Notes: generated from the letters alone by a model not told the origin. A DNA stretch of 64,000 nucleotides from Lathyrus oleraceus (GCF_024323335.1 NC_066585.1:79740118-79804117), one strand, 5' to 3'. Positions 21,448 through 35,406 are shown, numbered from the stretch's first letter. A program made the numbers and translations.

Positions 21448-24400
21448 AGGCATCCTGTTCTGTCTCTGGATGAGATCCATGGGTGATACTTTCTGGTAGC
21501 TGGCAAGGAGTTATGTTAGTACTGATGTTGGAACCTGTGTAAGGTTCTGTAATTCCCTGAATGGTCCCTTGAAGTAGGTGGATGGACTGTTCATGACAGG
21601 AATGGTGTGTACCTGTCTCTGGAGGTTGGCAATAGGCCTGTGTGTGGGACAGCTGTGCCAGTACTAAATCACATTCAAACCTGGTATGGTCTTGGAGGCC
21701 AATCTGGTGAAGTGTGTGTTCATAGGTTGAGTTGTATTATGATTTCCGCTGCATAATACATGGCAAAACTCAAACTCTGATGTAGTTTCCCCTCATGTGG
21801 ATGAAAGGCTGCTGTGTTCAAGATCTCATCATAATCCACTGAAGATGTCAAAGATACTTGAGTCTCCTCAAGTCCACTCTTCTTGACGTTCTCACTTCAG
21901 GATAGTAAGAGTCACCTAATCACTGACTCTCTTACTCTCTTGAGTAGTGTATATGAAGACCTTGAAGACCTTCAAGGAAGGTTTGTTCCAAGGAGGTGGA
22001 ACCAATGTTCTATGTGATGTTAGAACATGTTGTTCAACAAGTATGCAGCTACTGGTTGAAGAGCAGATGTTTATAGGGTTCAAACAAAGGGATAATTCTG
22101 TTTGAAACCTACTCCTGACCTGGAAGAGGAGACATCTGTGTGTGCTAAGTTGACAAGAGCAGGGTCAACTGGGTGTGTGCTCAAGAAGGTCATCCCTAGA
22201 AGTTGAGCTGGTTGAGATGTGACATTGTGCAATCTCCTGCTGTTAGGCATCTTCCTGCAGTTTGATCAGGATTGGATAGTTGTTCCCTGAAGTACTATGG
22301 TGTGTTGGAAGACAAGTCTCCTGGATGTTAGCAGTCAATAATGGGGTAACCTGATTGTGATATCATTTAAGGGGGTTGGAACCATGAATCTTGTTATTCA
22401 AACACCACGTTCAGAAGTGGCAGTTCTTACTAGGAGTGAGAATATGAAGATTCAGATGTTGGTTGAGGTAATATGCTCTTGCAATGCATATCTACTATTG
22501 ACTGGTGTTGTGTGTCTCACTAGTACTTATGGTCAGCTGAAGTCTGATTGGTGTGATTGGAGGAGTTAGTTGCCACTGGTAAGGGATGGTGGATGTCATG
22601 TTGAGACATTTGTGTACAATGCATGGATATTGGTGTGGAGTTTCCATGATTGTTAATTTGAGGGGGAGTTTTGGTTAACCTCCTCACGTTTGGTCAGCCT
22701 AGGGTCTGGTTGGCTGTTGACCTGTGTCACATGGGTTCTGGTTGTTGTGTGACACATTTGCAAGGAAGGATTCATCTCTCTCATTCCTAAGGGTGAATCT
22801 AATCTGGAAAGAGTCTCAAGACTGTTGACGTGCTTGCAAGCAGAAGATGTTGACACTAGAAGAGTATTTTCAAAGTATTCTTATGGTGGAAGTATCTGAA
22901 AGGATAATTGGGAAAGGATTTAAGATCAATGTCTACTTGTGTCAAGTGCAAGTATTTAATTGATTATCCTTGGAGCTCAAGACAACTGATGTTCTTAAAG
23001 ATGTTGGAACATCTCTTCTTCAAGACCCTGTGCAGAATCACAGGAAGGATAGTACATTGGGGTATGATCTATCTCTTTGGTGGCAGCAAAAGCATATGAT
23101 CTCTGAAAAGGTTTCCTGGCAAGAAACATGTTCAGCCTTGGTGTGTACAAGAAGAAGAAGGCATCATAGTCTTGATGGTGGTTACTTGGATCAGTTTATT
23201 TCTGATCTAGGTGAGGAAGTGCATTGGCTAATGCACACTGTGGAGTTAAGAACAAGTGGCAGCATTCTTAACCTCATGGAAACAGCCTTGCTTTAGGAAG
23301 TGGAATCCTTGGCAGAGCTGAAGGGTTAGTTTCCAACTGGTCCTTCTGAAGACTCATACATCAGAGTGTCTGATGTCTTTGGAGAAGAAGCAGGGATTCA
23401 TCAAGGTGTGAGCTTGGATGACTTAACTGCAAATCTGCAGGATGGAGGTTGTTTACTCAAACTTGGTTCCACAATCAAGTCTATGAGAACATTGAACTCT
23501 TGTTCTGTGAAGGGAGGAAGTTCTTTCAAGTGGCAGAAGAAGGAGCTGAATTCAACAGCTAGATGTCAAAACACAATGTTATGACATTTGGCTCAACATC
23601 AGACTCTTAGTTGGTGAAGTGGCACATCAACTTGAGATAGAAGGGTCTACAGGGTTGTAGATTGGATACTTCAAAAAGGTCGTCCTCGTAGCAGTACTTT
23701 GGAGCTGCTGGATAGAAAGGATGGTACATGTGCATGTCTTAGAAGAGCTAAGTTTTGTTCAACATGTAGCTTGAAGTTCAAGTCTCACTTGGAAGGTCAG
23801 TATATCTTTGTGAGAAGTCTGATAAACTTGGGGAGGTCAAAAAGCAGCATTTGACCTTTTCATATGAGAATTCATGAAGGAGGTAATCAACCAGTGGCAG
23901 TTGGTCTATCTCAGAAGTGAGTTCGAAGGATCAAGATAATCAACATAAGGCAGCTGGTTATTCTTGAGGAAAGTCTGAGATAAATTACTTTTGAGCAGAA
24001 AAGTTGTAAGTTGAAGACTAAAGGAGGTGTTTCCATTCATCCCTTGGAGCTTGTGGTAGGAGTTCTGAGCCATCTATGGGATGAAAAGGTATATGTCCCA
24101 AGTTATGTCTGGGTTCTTCTTGATCAGGCTGGTGACTCAGTGATATCTGAAGACTATCAGATGGTGTTCCCTGTTATGTGTGAAGGATGTCCTAACGAAT
24201 GTTAGAGCATTTTGTGAAATGGCTTTCTGTTCTGGTTAGAAGAGAGACTGACACAGAGTGTGGATGTGTTGTACAGAGGGTGCGCTCTTGAAGACATGAA
24301 GATGAGTCTTATGTTTTCCATTCATCAAGTGGGTTGAGTTCTTTTTGAATCAGGAAGAAGGAGAAGGTCCAACCATGTTGGATATGTGTGACCTCCAAGA

Positions 24401-25490
24401 GAGTAGGTTGTCCATGACAGGGGGAGTTGTGCCTTTGTGCTGCAAGCAATCACCAAGCTTGTGGTCTATGTGTTCCCAGATGACTAGGTAGTTATCAGGA
24501 TGCTGTGATGTATGTCAAGGGTGAGTGAGCAGAAGAATGTCTGACCGGATGTCATGACATCGCCCTGGACATTGCTGTCAATTCCTTTTGAATCTTAAAG
24601 TCATTAGGAATTATGAGGGTGATGTGGCTAAGTCTGATAAACCAGAATAAGCCTGATGGCTACAGCTGTGTGGTACAGGGGGAGTAACCATCAACAGAAG
24701 TGTGAAAAGTTGGCTGTAGCAGTGCTAGGTGTCAAGTCTCTACTGGAGGTATGACAGAGGTCTTGGGAAATGTTGAATACTGGCTGAATGCAGGAATGTT
24801 AAGACATCGCGTGCAACGTGTCTGACTGCATATATGGAGTGGTCTCCATGCACTGGAACGGCTGTTTTGGAAAAGAAACAGTCAAGAGCTATAAAAGGTA
24901 TTCAAAGATAGTCTGAGATTTTGTTGGTGATTCTCTGACTGTTTCACAGCAAAAATAAATGCATCTTGACCAAGCATTTATTTCTACCGGAAACTCCTAG
25001 GCACAGGCTGGACTATTTAAAGGATGCAATAGCCCTCTTCCTCTCACAAGAAAAACACTCCATTCTCAGAATCATGGGGTACATTAAGGTTTGGGCAAGC
25101 TGCGCCTGGATCTGGTTTTGTGAAGGGTGCCTTTACAAATGTTTAGCTAAAAAGGGGGAGAGAAATATAGTCCTGGGGATGAGTATGTACCAGAAGAAAG
25201 CCAACTGTGGATGTGGCAGCAAACAGAAGTTGGCATCAGGCACAAAATCCACCAACTGGGGTTTCCACTTGTGTCTTGTGATCTGAATTAAGAAGACAGT
25301 TGTGCCTTGTGATCTGAGTTACATTGTCTATGTACTCAGCATTACATATTCTTCTGGAAGCTCTCCGGTTGAGGGGAAGGGTTCTGGTACAACTGAGTAT
25401 TGTCCCTCTTCTTCCTCATGTACACCAACATTGGTGTTCATGGTGGGGGAGATAATAACAGAGGATTATTTGTTTTAGCTAAAATTTGCC

Positions 25491-25502
25491 AAAGGGGGAG
25501 AT
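25491..25502 (+). other. Polypurine tract of the non-autonomous element
   Basis: AAAGGGGGAGAT directly precedes the 3' LTR start TGTTAATACC, the expected position for the plus-strand primer. Confidence 0.9.
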
Positions 25503-27216
25503 TGTTAATACCTCAGGATTGGCATTAATTTTAGAAAACAAATAATGTAATCACCTCTGTTGTTTTAATATGTTGGGTTGAAGAAATTCAACATCTGGAC
25601 CAACATGTCATGTACGATGTCACGACATCAGGTCTGTGACATCGCACATGTGTAGGAAACTGAATTAATTAATTCAGTATATGTCATGGGATCAGCAAGG
25701 ATATCTGGTGAATATCCTAACTCCCTTGTGGAGGTCTTGAAGACTAAATCAGAATATATATAGGCTCTAAATATGGAGATATATATGGAGAGAGTTTAGG
25801 AACTTGAAGACCTTGTTTGTAGCAGAATTTTTCTGCTGAAGTTGCAACAGCAAAGAACAAGTCTGCTGCAATTTTCTGAAGGCCCAAATCCAGTTGGGTG
25901 ATTAGGTTATAAATAGCTGATTGTAATCTAGTTTTTGTAAGGCTCTTAGAATGAATTTTTAAGGGTGTGTGTAAGGTAAACCTCCCAATCTGTGGGAAGG
26001 TTACCATGTGTTTCTCAGTGGTAAACCTGAGAGTGTTTGTTACTCAAAGCCTGTAGGCAAGAGTAATTATGTTCTTGAATGAAGCTGTGAAGCAAGTTCA
26101 AGGTGTTTGCACATTACATTGTATTTGTAGTGATAGGAATGGAAACTGGAGGTTTCTATCTAGGAGTTCCTAGGTATAGATTGCATTGGGTAGGGATTAA
26201 GTGATGAGTTGTAAACGGGGGAGTTTAACTCTGAATTGATACTACTAATAGTGGATCTTCTTCCTGGCTTGGTAGCCCCCAGATGTAGGTCATGTTGGAC
26301 TGAACTGGGTTAACAATTTCCTGTGTTTGTTTTCCTTCTGTATGATATAATCATGTCTGCCAAAACTGAGCATGTAATTCAGTCTGTTCAGCAAGATAAT
26401 AGCAGACCTGTTACATAGCCTTCTGTTGGAATGTCAAGCAGAATGTTTTGACATTCTTCAACAACAGCACATACTGTATAATAAGCTGATGATTTCAATT
26501 CAGTATGTAGTAAAGTCTGGATTTCAAAAGCATCACAGACCTGGCCATAAGATCATTGTGAAACTGTCAAACTGGGTGTCTTGACAGTCCTTCCAGTAAG
26601 CTGATACTGAAGTATAGACTGGTTGGTCTTTTACAGTACAGCAAATTTAGCACAGTCTGTTTTCAGGAACCAAACAGACTTAGCATATGGTTCTAGACTT
26701 GGATGTCAAACGGAATGTTGTGACATTCACTCCTGACTGCATATGCTAACTTGTTGGATGGTTAGTTTTTCTGTTTCAGGATTTTTCTCAGGCTATTCTT
26801 CAGGAATCCACCAGCTGATCTAAAATCTAGGAAACTAACAACTAAGCTACAATTAATGAACCTGGCAAATAATCTATTTGTTAGCTCCTTAATAAGTGGA
26901 GATTAGTTTAACTTGTTACAACCTTTAATTTAGGAAATACAAGTACATGACCAACAAACTGGAACAATGTAACAGATGATGCTCAAAACAGGATTGAGAC
27001 ATCGTGCTGATATCTGTGTAGGAAAACAACAGAAGTGAAGGTTATGGTGCACATAACTAAGTGTTCCTCCTCTCTAGGATGACATAGAAGGAAAGATCGT
27101 GACACTGTGAAAAGGTGCACATTTGTAATAACTGTCTTGCTGTAATAAGTACAATGTTAGATCAGATGTCATGACTTGGAGTAGAACATCTGAATCCTGA
27201 CTACGCCAGAATTTCA
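25503..27216 (+). repeat. 3' LTR of the non-autonomous element
   Basis: It is 1714 bp and nearly identical to 19720-21433. It ends CTACGCCAGAATTTCA and is followed by the GATGA duplication and satellite text. Confidence 0.93.
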
Positions 27217-27290
27217 GATGATATGAATGGGATGTATGATTAGGGGTTAGGTGCTCAAGAAGATGATATGGGGTAGGGAAAATTTGAGGG

Positions 27291-29999
27291 TATGACAACA
27301 ATCCTCTCCTCGAGCAATCAAATGCTCTAACAACCAACTCACTCGGTTTGATTACTAGACATTCATTCGGATAACAAACTCTTGGTCCCCGGGGAGATTA
27401 CCTCGTGAAGGTTTGTACGATAACCTCAATTAGTGGCCGAATCTCTTAGAGGTATTGATGATCGTCGAGGTTACGGCTTCAGGATCCCTATCTCCATTAG
27501 AGTTCAGGACCCCAAGACCCCTTTTTTAGAACATTTAACCTTGGTCGGGCTAGACCGTTGATCGTGTAGTCTAGATCCCCAAGGATCTTTCCTCGCGAGG
27601 GACGATACGGAGATCTCACTAAGAGTAGATTTCTTTGATGGAGATGTCGACTGGCAAGTAAATTGACATAAGTGGCAGGCAGTCAAGGGAGTCCATGACT
27701 CTAAGAGTAGTGTCTTACGCCCAATCTCTCAAAAGACCTAGATCTTTGAAAGTGAGAACCCATGTTTGAAAAGTAGTCACTACTAAACCTAAACCCTCAT
27801 CACAGTAATCCCCGACCTATGAACCACATGCCTATGTTTCATAGAAACTAATAAAAACTATCCATGCATGCACTCATGAAAATTCATACATCATTAATCA
27901 ATAAGAAAAGCTCTTAAGGATTTTGTTTGTTTAAACGCAGGAAATAAAAAAAAATCTACGAACACAATCGTGGATCACACGGCTAGGAAAACCTTCTCTT
28001 TCAGATTCAAGACTCCATATATTGACATTTTGAAGGTCCTTTTCTCTAGGGTAACGTCCCTCAATCCTAGCGATCCTAGCCCTCTCTTTTACCCACACAA
28101 AGTAGGGTTCCTTGGCTAGGATGTTCTTCTTGCCCCGGTCTTGGTCAATCCAAATTATGCTTGTCCAAGTTCTTGTTACTCTCTTCATAGTTTGACAAAA
28201 AAAAATCAGAGCTCCGTAGTTCGGAGTAGAAAATGTTTGTGAGTTTGGTTGATTTTACCTTTTAGAAAGGGGTTTTCGTAGAGGGTTCCCTAAGGCACAA
28301 AAATTAGGTTTGATAGGTTGTGTTGATTTTACCCTAAACAAGGGTTTATTGAAAATAATTTCTGATTAGTTTGCACTAAAGTCTAGGGGCGCAGGTGAAT
28401 ATTCTAGACAATAAGGCAGAATGCTCCATTTTCACTCACTTTCCACCACTTAAGCCTCGTCGTGTAGAATATTAATTGTAGTTATTAAATGTTTTAATTT
28501 GATTAAGAAAAATCTGATTGGCGTTGGATCAAGGGTTAGTTTGTTTGAAACAACCTACTACAGAAATTGCTTTTTGCCATTTTGTATAAAGAGTGATTTC
28601 TTGCACATGGGGTCGAGTTATTGGCTTGGAGAGGATTTGGCACGCATGATGACCTTGATTCATACGTCAATACCATTTTTTATATGTTTCTGTACCATTG
28701 GGACCAAAATAAGTGAGTTAGAAGGCTTGGCATGTTGACTAGCACATTCAGACTAGTGTACAATTGGCTTGTGCACCAAGACAAAACACCAACTTTGAAC
28801 CAAGGCCAAATAAAAATGGCTCGTGCACTTTGCTTCAATTTTGGGTCATTTATTCTTTACTATGAACTTGATTGAATGCAAAAATAATCGTGGCAAAAGG
28901 GCTTGTGGTTTGGAAATTGCAAGGTGTTAAAGTAGAGGTCATGACATGATTTTAGGGCATGTTGGACCAACTTGGCCAATAGAAAATTTGAAGCATTTCC
29001 TCAATTAATTAGGTCTTGGACCTTGTAATTTTTTTGGAGAGGAGGTTATTTGGGACATTTTTCTCGAAGTCAAATTTAAAAATATTAAAAAATGAAGAAG
29101 TTATGGTCATTGGAACTTCCCATATCCCATTCTTGCCAAAGTGTGACCGGCCACCATGGCCTAGTTTTAGGGTTTTTGTGATTTCTTGCTTTTCAAGCCA
29201 CGTTGATGGATGTTTTAAGTTCATATGATCATATCATGATGAGAAATGAAGTTTGGACTGTTTTGGAATTATTTTAGGTCAAATTGGTGGTGGATCAAGT
29301 CATGGAAAGTTGAAAAATCAAGTATGAACGAACTACCCGCAACATAGATTGGATGGATATTTCAATGGTTGGTTGTGTTTGTAATGGACATGAAATGATG
29401 TTGTTGATGTTGAATGAGTGGCAGGGTGATTGGATGGCAAAAATGAGGAATGTCAATGATCAAAGGAACCTCAAACTAGGGTTTCTTGAGCGACAAGTTT
29501 CATCAAGAACCATGGACAGAAGAATTAGAGTTTGAGGTGTAGGGATCTAATTGAGATGTTTAAAGGGTATGGGGAATTAAAAAAATTGAATTTGTGGGAT
29601 CCTAGATGGCAAGGTCAATATCCATGGTGAATCAAGACTTGTGAAAGCCAAATGAGGGAACTTGGGTTTGGTCCTTATGTGACCAGATGACTCTTGAAAC
29701 TTCTTTAAAAAGGGGACTCACCACCAAAATTGGGTTTCGGGAGTGAGTGAAATGTCTTGAGTGGTCCTCTTTGCTTCATGGGATGCTTGAGGTTGAGATT
29801 GGGGTAAAGGTGGCTTGGGCACACCTCAACATGGCCAGAGGCTCTAAGCTTTTGCAGATGAATCCCATGCCTTGGGCTTGTGGATAATTGTGGTCATTAT
29901 ATACAAATGTAAATGAGATGATATGAATGGGATGTATGATTAGGGGTTAGGTGCTCAAGAAGATGATATGGGTTAGGTGCTCAAGAAGATGATATGGGG
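27291..29999. repeat. Satellite unit U3, B-type (2709 bp)
   Basis: B diagnostics: CCTTGTAATTTTTTTGGAG near 29021, CTACTACAGAAATTGC near 28555, and the doubled GGTTAGGTGCTCAAGAAGAT at the end (29946-29998). Confidence 0.92.
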
Positions 30000-32699
30000 T
30001 ATGACAACAGTCCTCTCCTCGAGCAATCATATGCTCTAACTACCAACTCACTCGGTTTGATTACTAGACATTCACTCGGATAACAAACTCTTGGTCCCCG
30101 TGGAGATTACCTCGTGAAGGGTCGTACGAGAACCTCAATTAATGGTAGACTCTCTTTGAGGTATTGATGATCGTCGAGGTTACAACTTCAGGATCCCTCT
30201 CTCCATTAGACCTTGGGACCCCAAGACCCCATTTTTAGAACATTTAACCTTGGTTGGGCTAGACCGATGATCGTGTAGTGTAGATCCCCGGGGAGCTTTC
30301 CTCCCGAGGGACGATACAGAGATCTCACTAAGAGTAGATTTCCATGATGGAGATGTCGACTGGCAAGTAAATTGACATAATAGGTAGGTAGTCAAGGGAG
30401 TCCATGACTATAAGGGCATTGTCTTACACCTAATCTCTCAGAAGCCCTAGATCTTTGAAAGTGAGAACCCTGGTTTGAAAATCAGTCATTACTAAACCTA
30501 AACCCTCGTCACAGTAATCTCGGACCTATGAACCACATGCCTATGTTCCGTGGAAACAAATAAAAACCATCCATGCATGCATTCGTGAACATTCATACAT
30601 CATTAATCAATAAGAAAAGCTCTTAAGGATTTTGTTTGTTTAAATGCAAGAAATAAAAAAAAATCTACGAACACAGTCGTGGATCACACGGGTAGTAAAA
30701 CCTTCTCTTTCAAATTCAAGACTCCATATATTGACATTTTGAAGGTCCTTTTCTCTAGGGTAACGTCCCTCAATCCTAGCGATCCTAGCCCTCTCTTTTA
30801 CCCACGCAAAATAGGGTTCCTTGGACAGGATTTTCTTCTTGCCCCAGTCTTGGTCAATCCATATTATGGTTTTCCAAGTTCTTGTTACTCTCTTCATAGT
30901 TTGACAAAAAAAATCAGAGCTCCGTAGTTCGGAGTAGAAAATGTTTGTGTGTTTGGTTGATTTTACCTTTTAGAAAGGGGTTTTCGTAGAGGGTGCCCTA
31001 AGGCACAAAAATTAGGTTTGATAGGTTGTGTTGATCTTACCCTAAACAAGGGTTTATTGAAAATAATTTCTGATTAGTTTGCACTAAAGTCTAGGGGCGT
31101 AGGTGAATATTCTAGACAACAAGGCAAAATGCTCCATTCTCACTCATTTTCCACCACTTAAGTCTCGTGGCGCACAATATTAATTGTAGTTATTAGATGT
31201 TTTGAATTTGATTAAGAAAAATCTGCTTGAAGTTGGATAAGGGTTTGTTTGTTTGAAACAACCTGCTGCAGAATCTGCTTTTTGCCATTTTGTGTAAAGA
31301 GTGATTTCTTGCACATGGAGTCGAGTTATTGGCTTGGAGAGGATTTCGCACGCATGATGACCTTGATTCATACGTCAATACCATTTTTTATATGTTTCTT
31401 TACCATTGGGACCAAAAGACGTGAGTTAGAAGGCTTGGCATCTTGACTTGCACATTCGAACTGGTGTGCAATTGGCTTGTGCGCCGAGACAAAACACCAA
31501 CTTTGAAGCAAGGCCAAATAAAAATGGCTCGTGCACTTTGCTTCAATTTTGGGTCATTTATTATTTGCTATGAACTTGAATGAATGCAAAAAGAACCGTG
31601 TTAAAAGGGCTTGTGGTTTGGAAATTGCAAGGTGTTAAAGTAGAGGTCATGACATGATTTTAGGGCATGTCGGACCAACTTGGCCAATAGCAAAATTGAA
31701 GCATTTCCTCAATTAATTAGGTCTTGGACCTTGAAGAAAAAATTGAGAGGAGGTTATTTGGGACATTTTTCTTGAAGTCGAATTTAAAAATATTAAAAAA
31801 TGAAGAAGTTATGGTCATTGGAACTTCCCATAGGCCATTCTTGCTAAAGTGTGACCGGCCACCATGGCCTAGTTTTAGGGTTATTGTGATTTCTTGCTTT
31901 TCAAGCCAAGGTGATGGATGTTTTAAGTTCATATGATCATATCATGATGGGAAATGAAGTTTGGACTTTTTTGGAATTATTTTAGGTCAAATTGGTGGGT
32001 GGATCAAGTCATGGAAAGTTGAAAAATCAAGTATAAACGAAATACCTGCAACATGGATTGGATGGATGTTTCAATGGTTGGTTGTGTTTGTAATGGACAT
32101 AAAATGATGTTGTTGATGTTGAATGAGTGGTAGGGTGATTTGATGGCCAAAAATGAGGAATGTTAATGATCAAAGAAACTCAAACTAGGGTTTCTTGAGC
32201 GACAAGTTTCATCAAGAACCATGGACAGAAGAATTAGGGTTTGAAGTGTAGGGATCCTATTGAGATGTTTAAAGGGTATGAGGCATGAAAAAAATTTGAA
32301 TTTGAGGGATCCTCGATGGCAAGGTCAATATCCATGGTGAAACAAGAATTGTGAAAGCCAAATGAGGGAACTTGGGTTTGGTCATTATGTGACTAGATGA
32401 CTCTTGAAACTTCTTTAAAAAGGGGACTCACAACCCAAACTGGGTTTGGGGAGTGAGTGGGATTCATGAGTGGTCCTCTTAGCTTTGTGGGATGCTTGAG
32501 GATGATAATGGGGTAAAGGTGGCTTGGGCACACCTCCACATGGCAAGAGGCTCTAAGCTTTTGCAGATGAATCCCATGCCTTGGGCTTAGGAATTATTAT
32601 GGTCATTATATACAAATGCAAATGAGATGATATGAATGGGATGTATGATTAGGGGTTAGGTGCTCAAGAAGATGATATGGAGTAGGGAAAATTTGAGGG
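30000..32699. repeat. Satellite unit U4, A-type (2700 bp)
   Basis: A diagnostics: CTTGAAGAAAAAATTGAG near 31731, CTGCTGCAGAATCTGC near 31263, and the GTAGGGAAAATTTGAGGG end. Together with U3 it forms a 5409-bp dimer. Confidence 0.92.
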
Positions 32700-35406
32700 T
32701 ATGACAACAGTCCTCTCCTCGAGCAATCAAATGCTCTAACAACCAACTCACTCGGTTTGATTACTAGACATTCATTTGGATAACAAACTCTTGGTCCCCG
32801 GGGAGATTCCCTCATGATGGTTTGTACGATAACCTCAATTAGTGGCCGACTCTCTTAGAGGTATTGATGATCGTCGAGGTTACGGCTTCAGGATCCCTAT
32901 CTCCATTAGAGTTCGGGACCCCAAGACCCCCTTTTTAGAACATTTAACCTTGGTCGGGCTAGACCATTGATCGTGTAGTCTAGATCCCCAAGGATCTTTC
33001 CTCGCGAGGGACGATACGGAGATCTCATTAAGAGTAGATTTCTTTGATGGAGATGTCGACTGGCAAGTAAAGTGACATAAGTGGCAGGCAGTCAAGGGAG
33101 TCCATGACTCTAAGAGTAGTGTCTTATGCCCAATCTCTCAAAAGACCTAGATCTTTGAAAGTGAGAACCCATTTTTGAAAAGTAGTCATTACTAAACCTA
33201 AACCCTCATCACAGTAATCCCCGACCTATGAACCACATGCCTATGTTTCATGGAAACTAATAAAAACTATCCATGCATGCACTCATGAACATTCATACAT
33301 CATTAATCAATAAGAAAAGCTCTTAAGGATTTTGTTTGTTTAAACGCAGGAAATAAAAAAAAATCTACGAACACAATCGTGGATCACACGGCTAGGAAAA
33401 CCTTCTCTTTCAGATTCAAGACTCCATATATTGACATTTTGAAGGTCCTTTTCTCTAGGGTAACGTCCCTCAATCCTAGCGATCCTAGCCCTCTCTTTTA
33501 CCCACACAAAGTAGGGTTCCTTGGCTAGGATGTTCTTCTTGCCCCAGTCTTGGTCAATCCAAATTATGCTTGTCCAAGTTCTTGTTACTCTCTTCATAGT
33601 TTGACAAAAAAAATCAGAGCTCCGTAGTTCGGAGTAGAAAATGTTTGTGAGTTTGGTTGATTTTACCTTTTAGAAAGGGGTTTTCGTAGAGGGTTCCCTA
33701 AGGCACATAAATTAGGTTTGATAGGTTGTGTTGATTTTACCCTAAACAAGGGTTTATTGAAAATAATTTCTGATTAGTTTGCACTAAAGTCTAGGGGCGC
33801 AGGTGAATATTCTAGACAATAAGGCAGAATGCTCCATTTTCACTCATTTTCCACCACTTAAGCCTCGTGGCGCAGAATATTAATTGTAGTTATTAAATGT
33901 TTTAATTTGATTAAGAAAAATTTGATTGACGTTGGATCAAGGGTTAGTTTGTTTGAAACAACCTACTACAGAAATTGCTTTTTGCCATTTTGTACAAAGA
34001 GTGATTTCTTGCACATGGGGTCGAGTTATTGGCTTGGAGAGGATTTGGCACGCATGATGACCTTGATTAATACGTGAATACCATTTTTTATATGTTTCTG
34101 TACCATTGGGACCAAAATAAGTGAGTTAGAAGGCTTGGCATGTTGACTTGCACATTCAGACTAGTGTACAATTGGCTTGTGCACCAAGACAAAACACCAA
34201 CTTTGAACCAAGGCCAAATAAAAATGGCTCGTGCACTTTGCTTCAATTTTGGGTCATTTATTCTTTGCTATGAACTTGATTGAATGCCAAAAGAATCGTG
34301 TCAAAAGGGCTTGTGGTTTGGAAATTGCAAGGGGTTAAAGTAGAGGTCATGACATGATTTTAGGGCATGTTGGACCAACTTGGCCAATAGCAAATTTGAA
34401 GCATTTCCTCAATTAATTAGGTCTTGGACCATGTAATTTTTTGGAGAGGAGGTTATTTGGGACATTTTTCTCGAAGTCGAATTTAAAAATATTAAAAAAT
34501 GAAGAAGTTATGGTCATTGGAACTTCCCATAGGCCATTCTTGCCAAAGTGTGACCGGCCACCATGGCCTAGTTTTAGGGTTTTTGTGATTTCTTGCTTTT
34601 CAAGCCACGTTGATGGATGTTTTAAGTTCATATGATTATATCATGATGGGAAATGAAGTCTGGACTTTTTTGGAATTATTATAGGTTAAATTGGTGGGTT
34701 GATCAAGTCATGGAAAGTTGAAAAAACAAGTATGAACAAACTACTTGTAACATGGATTGGATGGATGTTTCAATGGTTGGTTGTGTTTGTAATGGACATG
34801 AAATGATGTTGTTGATGTTGAATGAGTGGTAGGGTGATTGGAGGGCAAAAATGAGGAATGTCAATGATCAAAGGAACCTCAAACTAGGGTTTCTTGAGCG
34901 ACAAGTTTCATCAAGAACCATGGACAGAAGAATTAGAGTTTGAGGTGTAGGGATCTAATTGAGATGTTTAAAGGGTATGGGGAATTAAAAAATTGAATTT
35001 GTGGGATCCTAGATGGCAAGGTCAATATCCATGGTGAATCAAGACTTGTGAAAGCCAAATGAGGGAACTTGGGTTTGGTCCTTATGTGACCAGATGACTC
35101 TTGAAACTTCTTTAAAAAGGGGACTCACCACCAAAATTGGGTTTCGGGAGTGAGTGAAATGTCTTGAGTGGTCCTCTTTGCTTCGTGGGATGCTTGAGGT
35201 TGAGATTGGGGTAAAGGTGGCTTGGGCACACCTCAACATGGCCAGAGGCTCTAAGCTTTTGGAGATGAATCCCATGCCTTGGGCTTGTGGATAATTGTGG
35301 TCATTATATACAAATGCAAATGAGATGATATGAATGGGATGTATGATTAGGGGTTAGGTGCTCAAGAAGATGATATGGGTTAGGTGCTCAAGAAGATGAT
35401 ATGGGG
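32700..35406. repeat. Satellite unit U5, B-type (2707 bp)
   Basis: B diagnostics are as in U3 (near 34431 and 33960), ending with the 27-bp duplication at about 35352-35406. The T-run after CATGTAA is two bases shorter than in other B units. Confidence 0.92.

Larger units (their letters stand above)
21434..25502 (+). other. Interior of the non-autonomous LTR element
   Basis: The interior is 4069 bp. The longest frames are about 105-108 codons (22970-23296 and 24966-25286) and resemble no retroelement protein I recognise. The sequence is compositionally uniform and TG-rich. It contains several GGGGGAG tracts (near 24419, 24678, 25154, 25444) resembling decayed or duplicated polypurine tracts, plus scattered TGTCA/TGACA motifs like those in the LTR. 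It could be a large non-coding derivative or a very decayed gag-pol. Confidence 0.7.
19720..27216 (+). mobile_element. Young non-autonomous LTR retrotransposon, copia-like
   Basis: The 7497-bp element has LTRs of equal length (1714 bp), TG...CA ends (TGTTAATACC...AGAATTTCA), and the target duplication GATGA at 19715-19719 and 27217-27221. The primer site TGGTATCAGAGC fits initiator tRNA-Met. The polypurine tract AAAGGGGGAGAT abuts the 3' LTR. The interior (21434-25502) has no ORF over about 110 codons and none of the RT, integrase or protease motifs in any frame I read, so it must depend on a helper element. The GGGGGAGATTGTTAATA border suggests Ty1/copia, but the same primer is also used by some gypsy elements. 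Confidence 0.88.
17089..27290. repeat. Satellite unit U2, A-type, split by an LTR element
   Basis: Removing the element at 19720-27216 and one GATGA leaves 2700 bp. The unit carries the A signature at about 18820-18840 and the A-type end (GTAGGGAAAATTTGAGGG) just before 27291. Confidence 0.9.

Noticed and set aside
22357..25286. Short ORFs in the non-autonomous element as possible gag or accessory proteins.
   Set aside because: None exceeds ~108 codons, none shows retroelement motifs, and they lie in different frames with no continuity.
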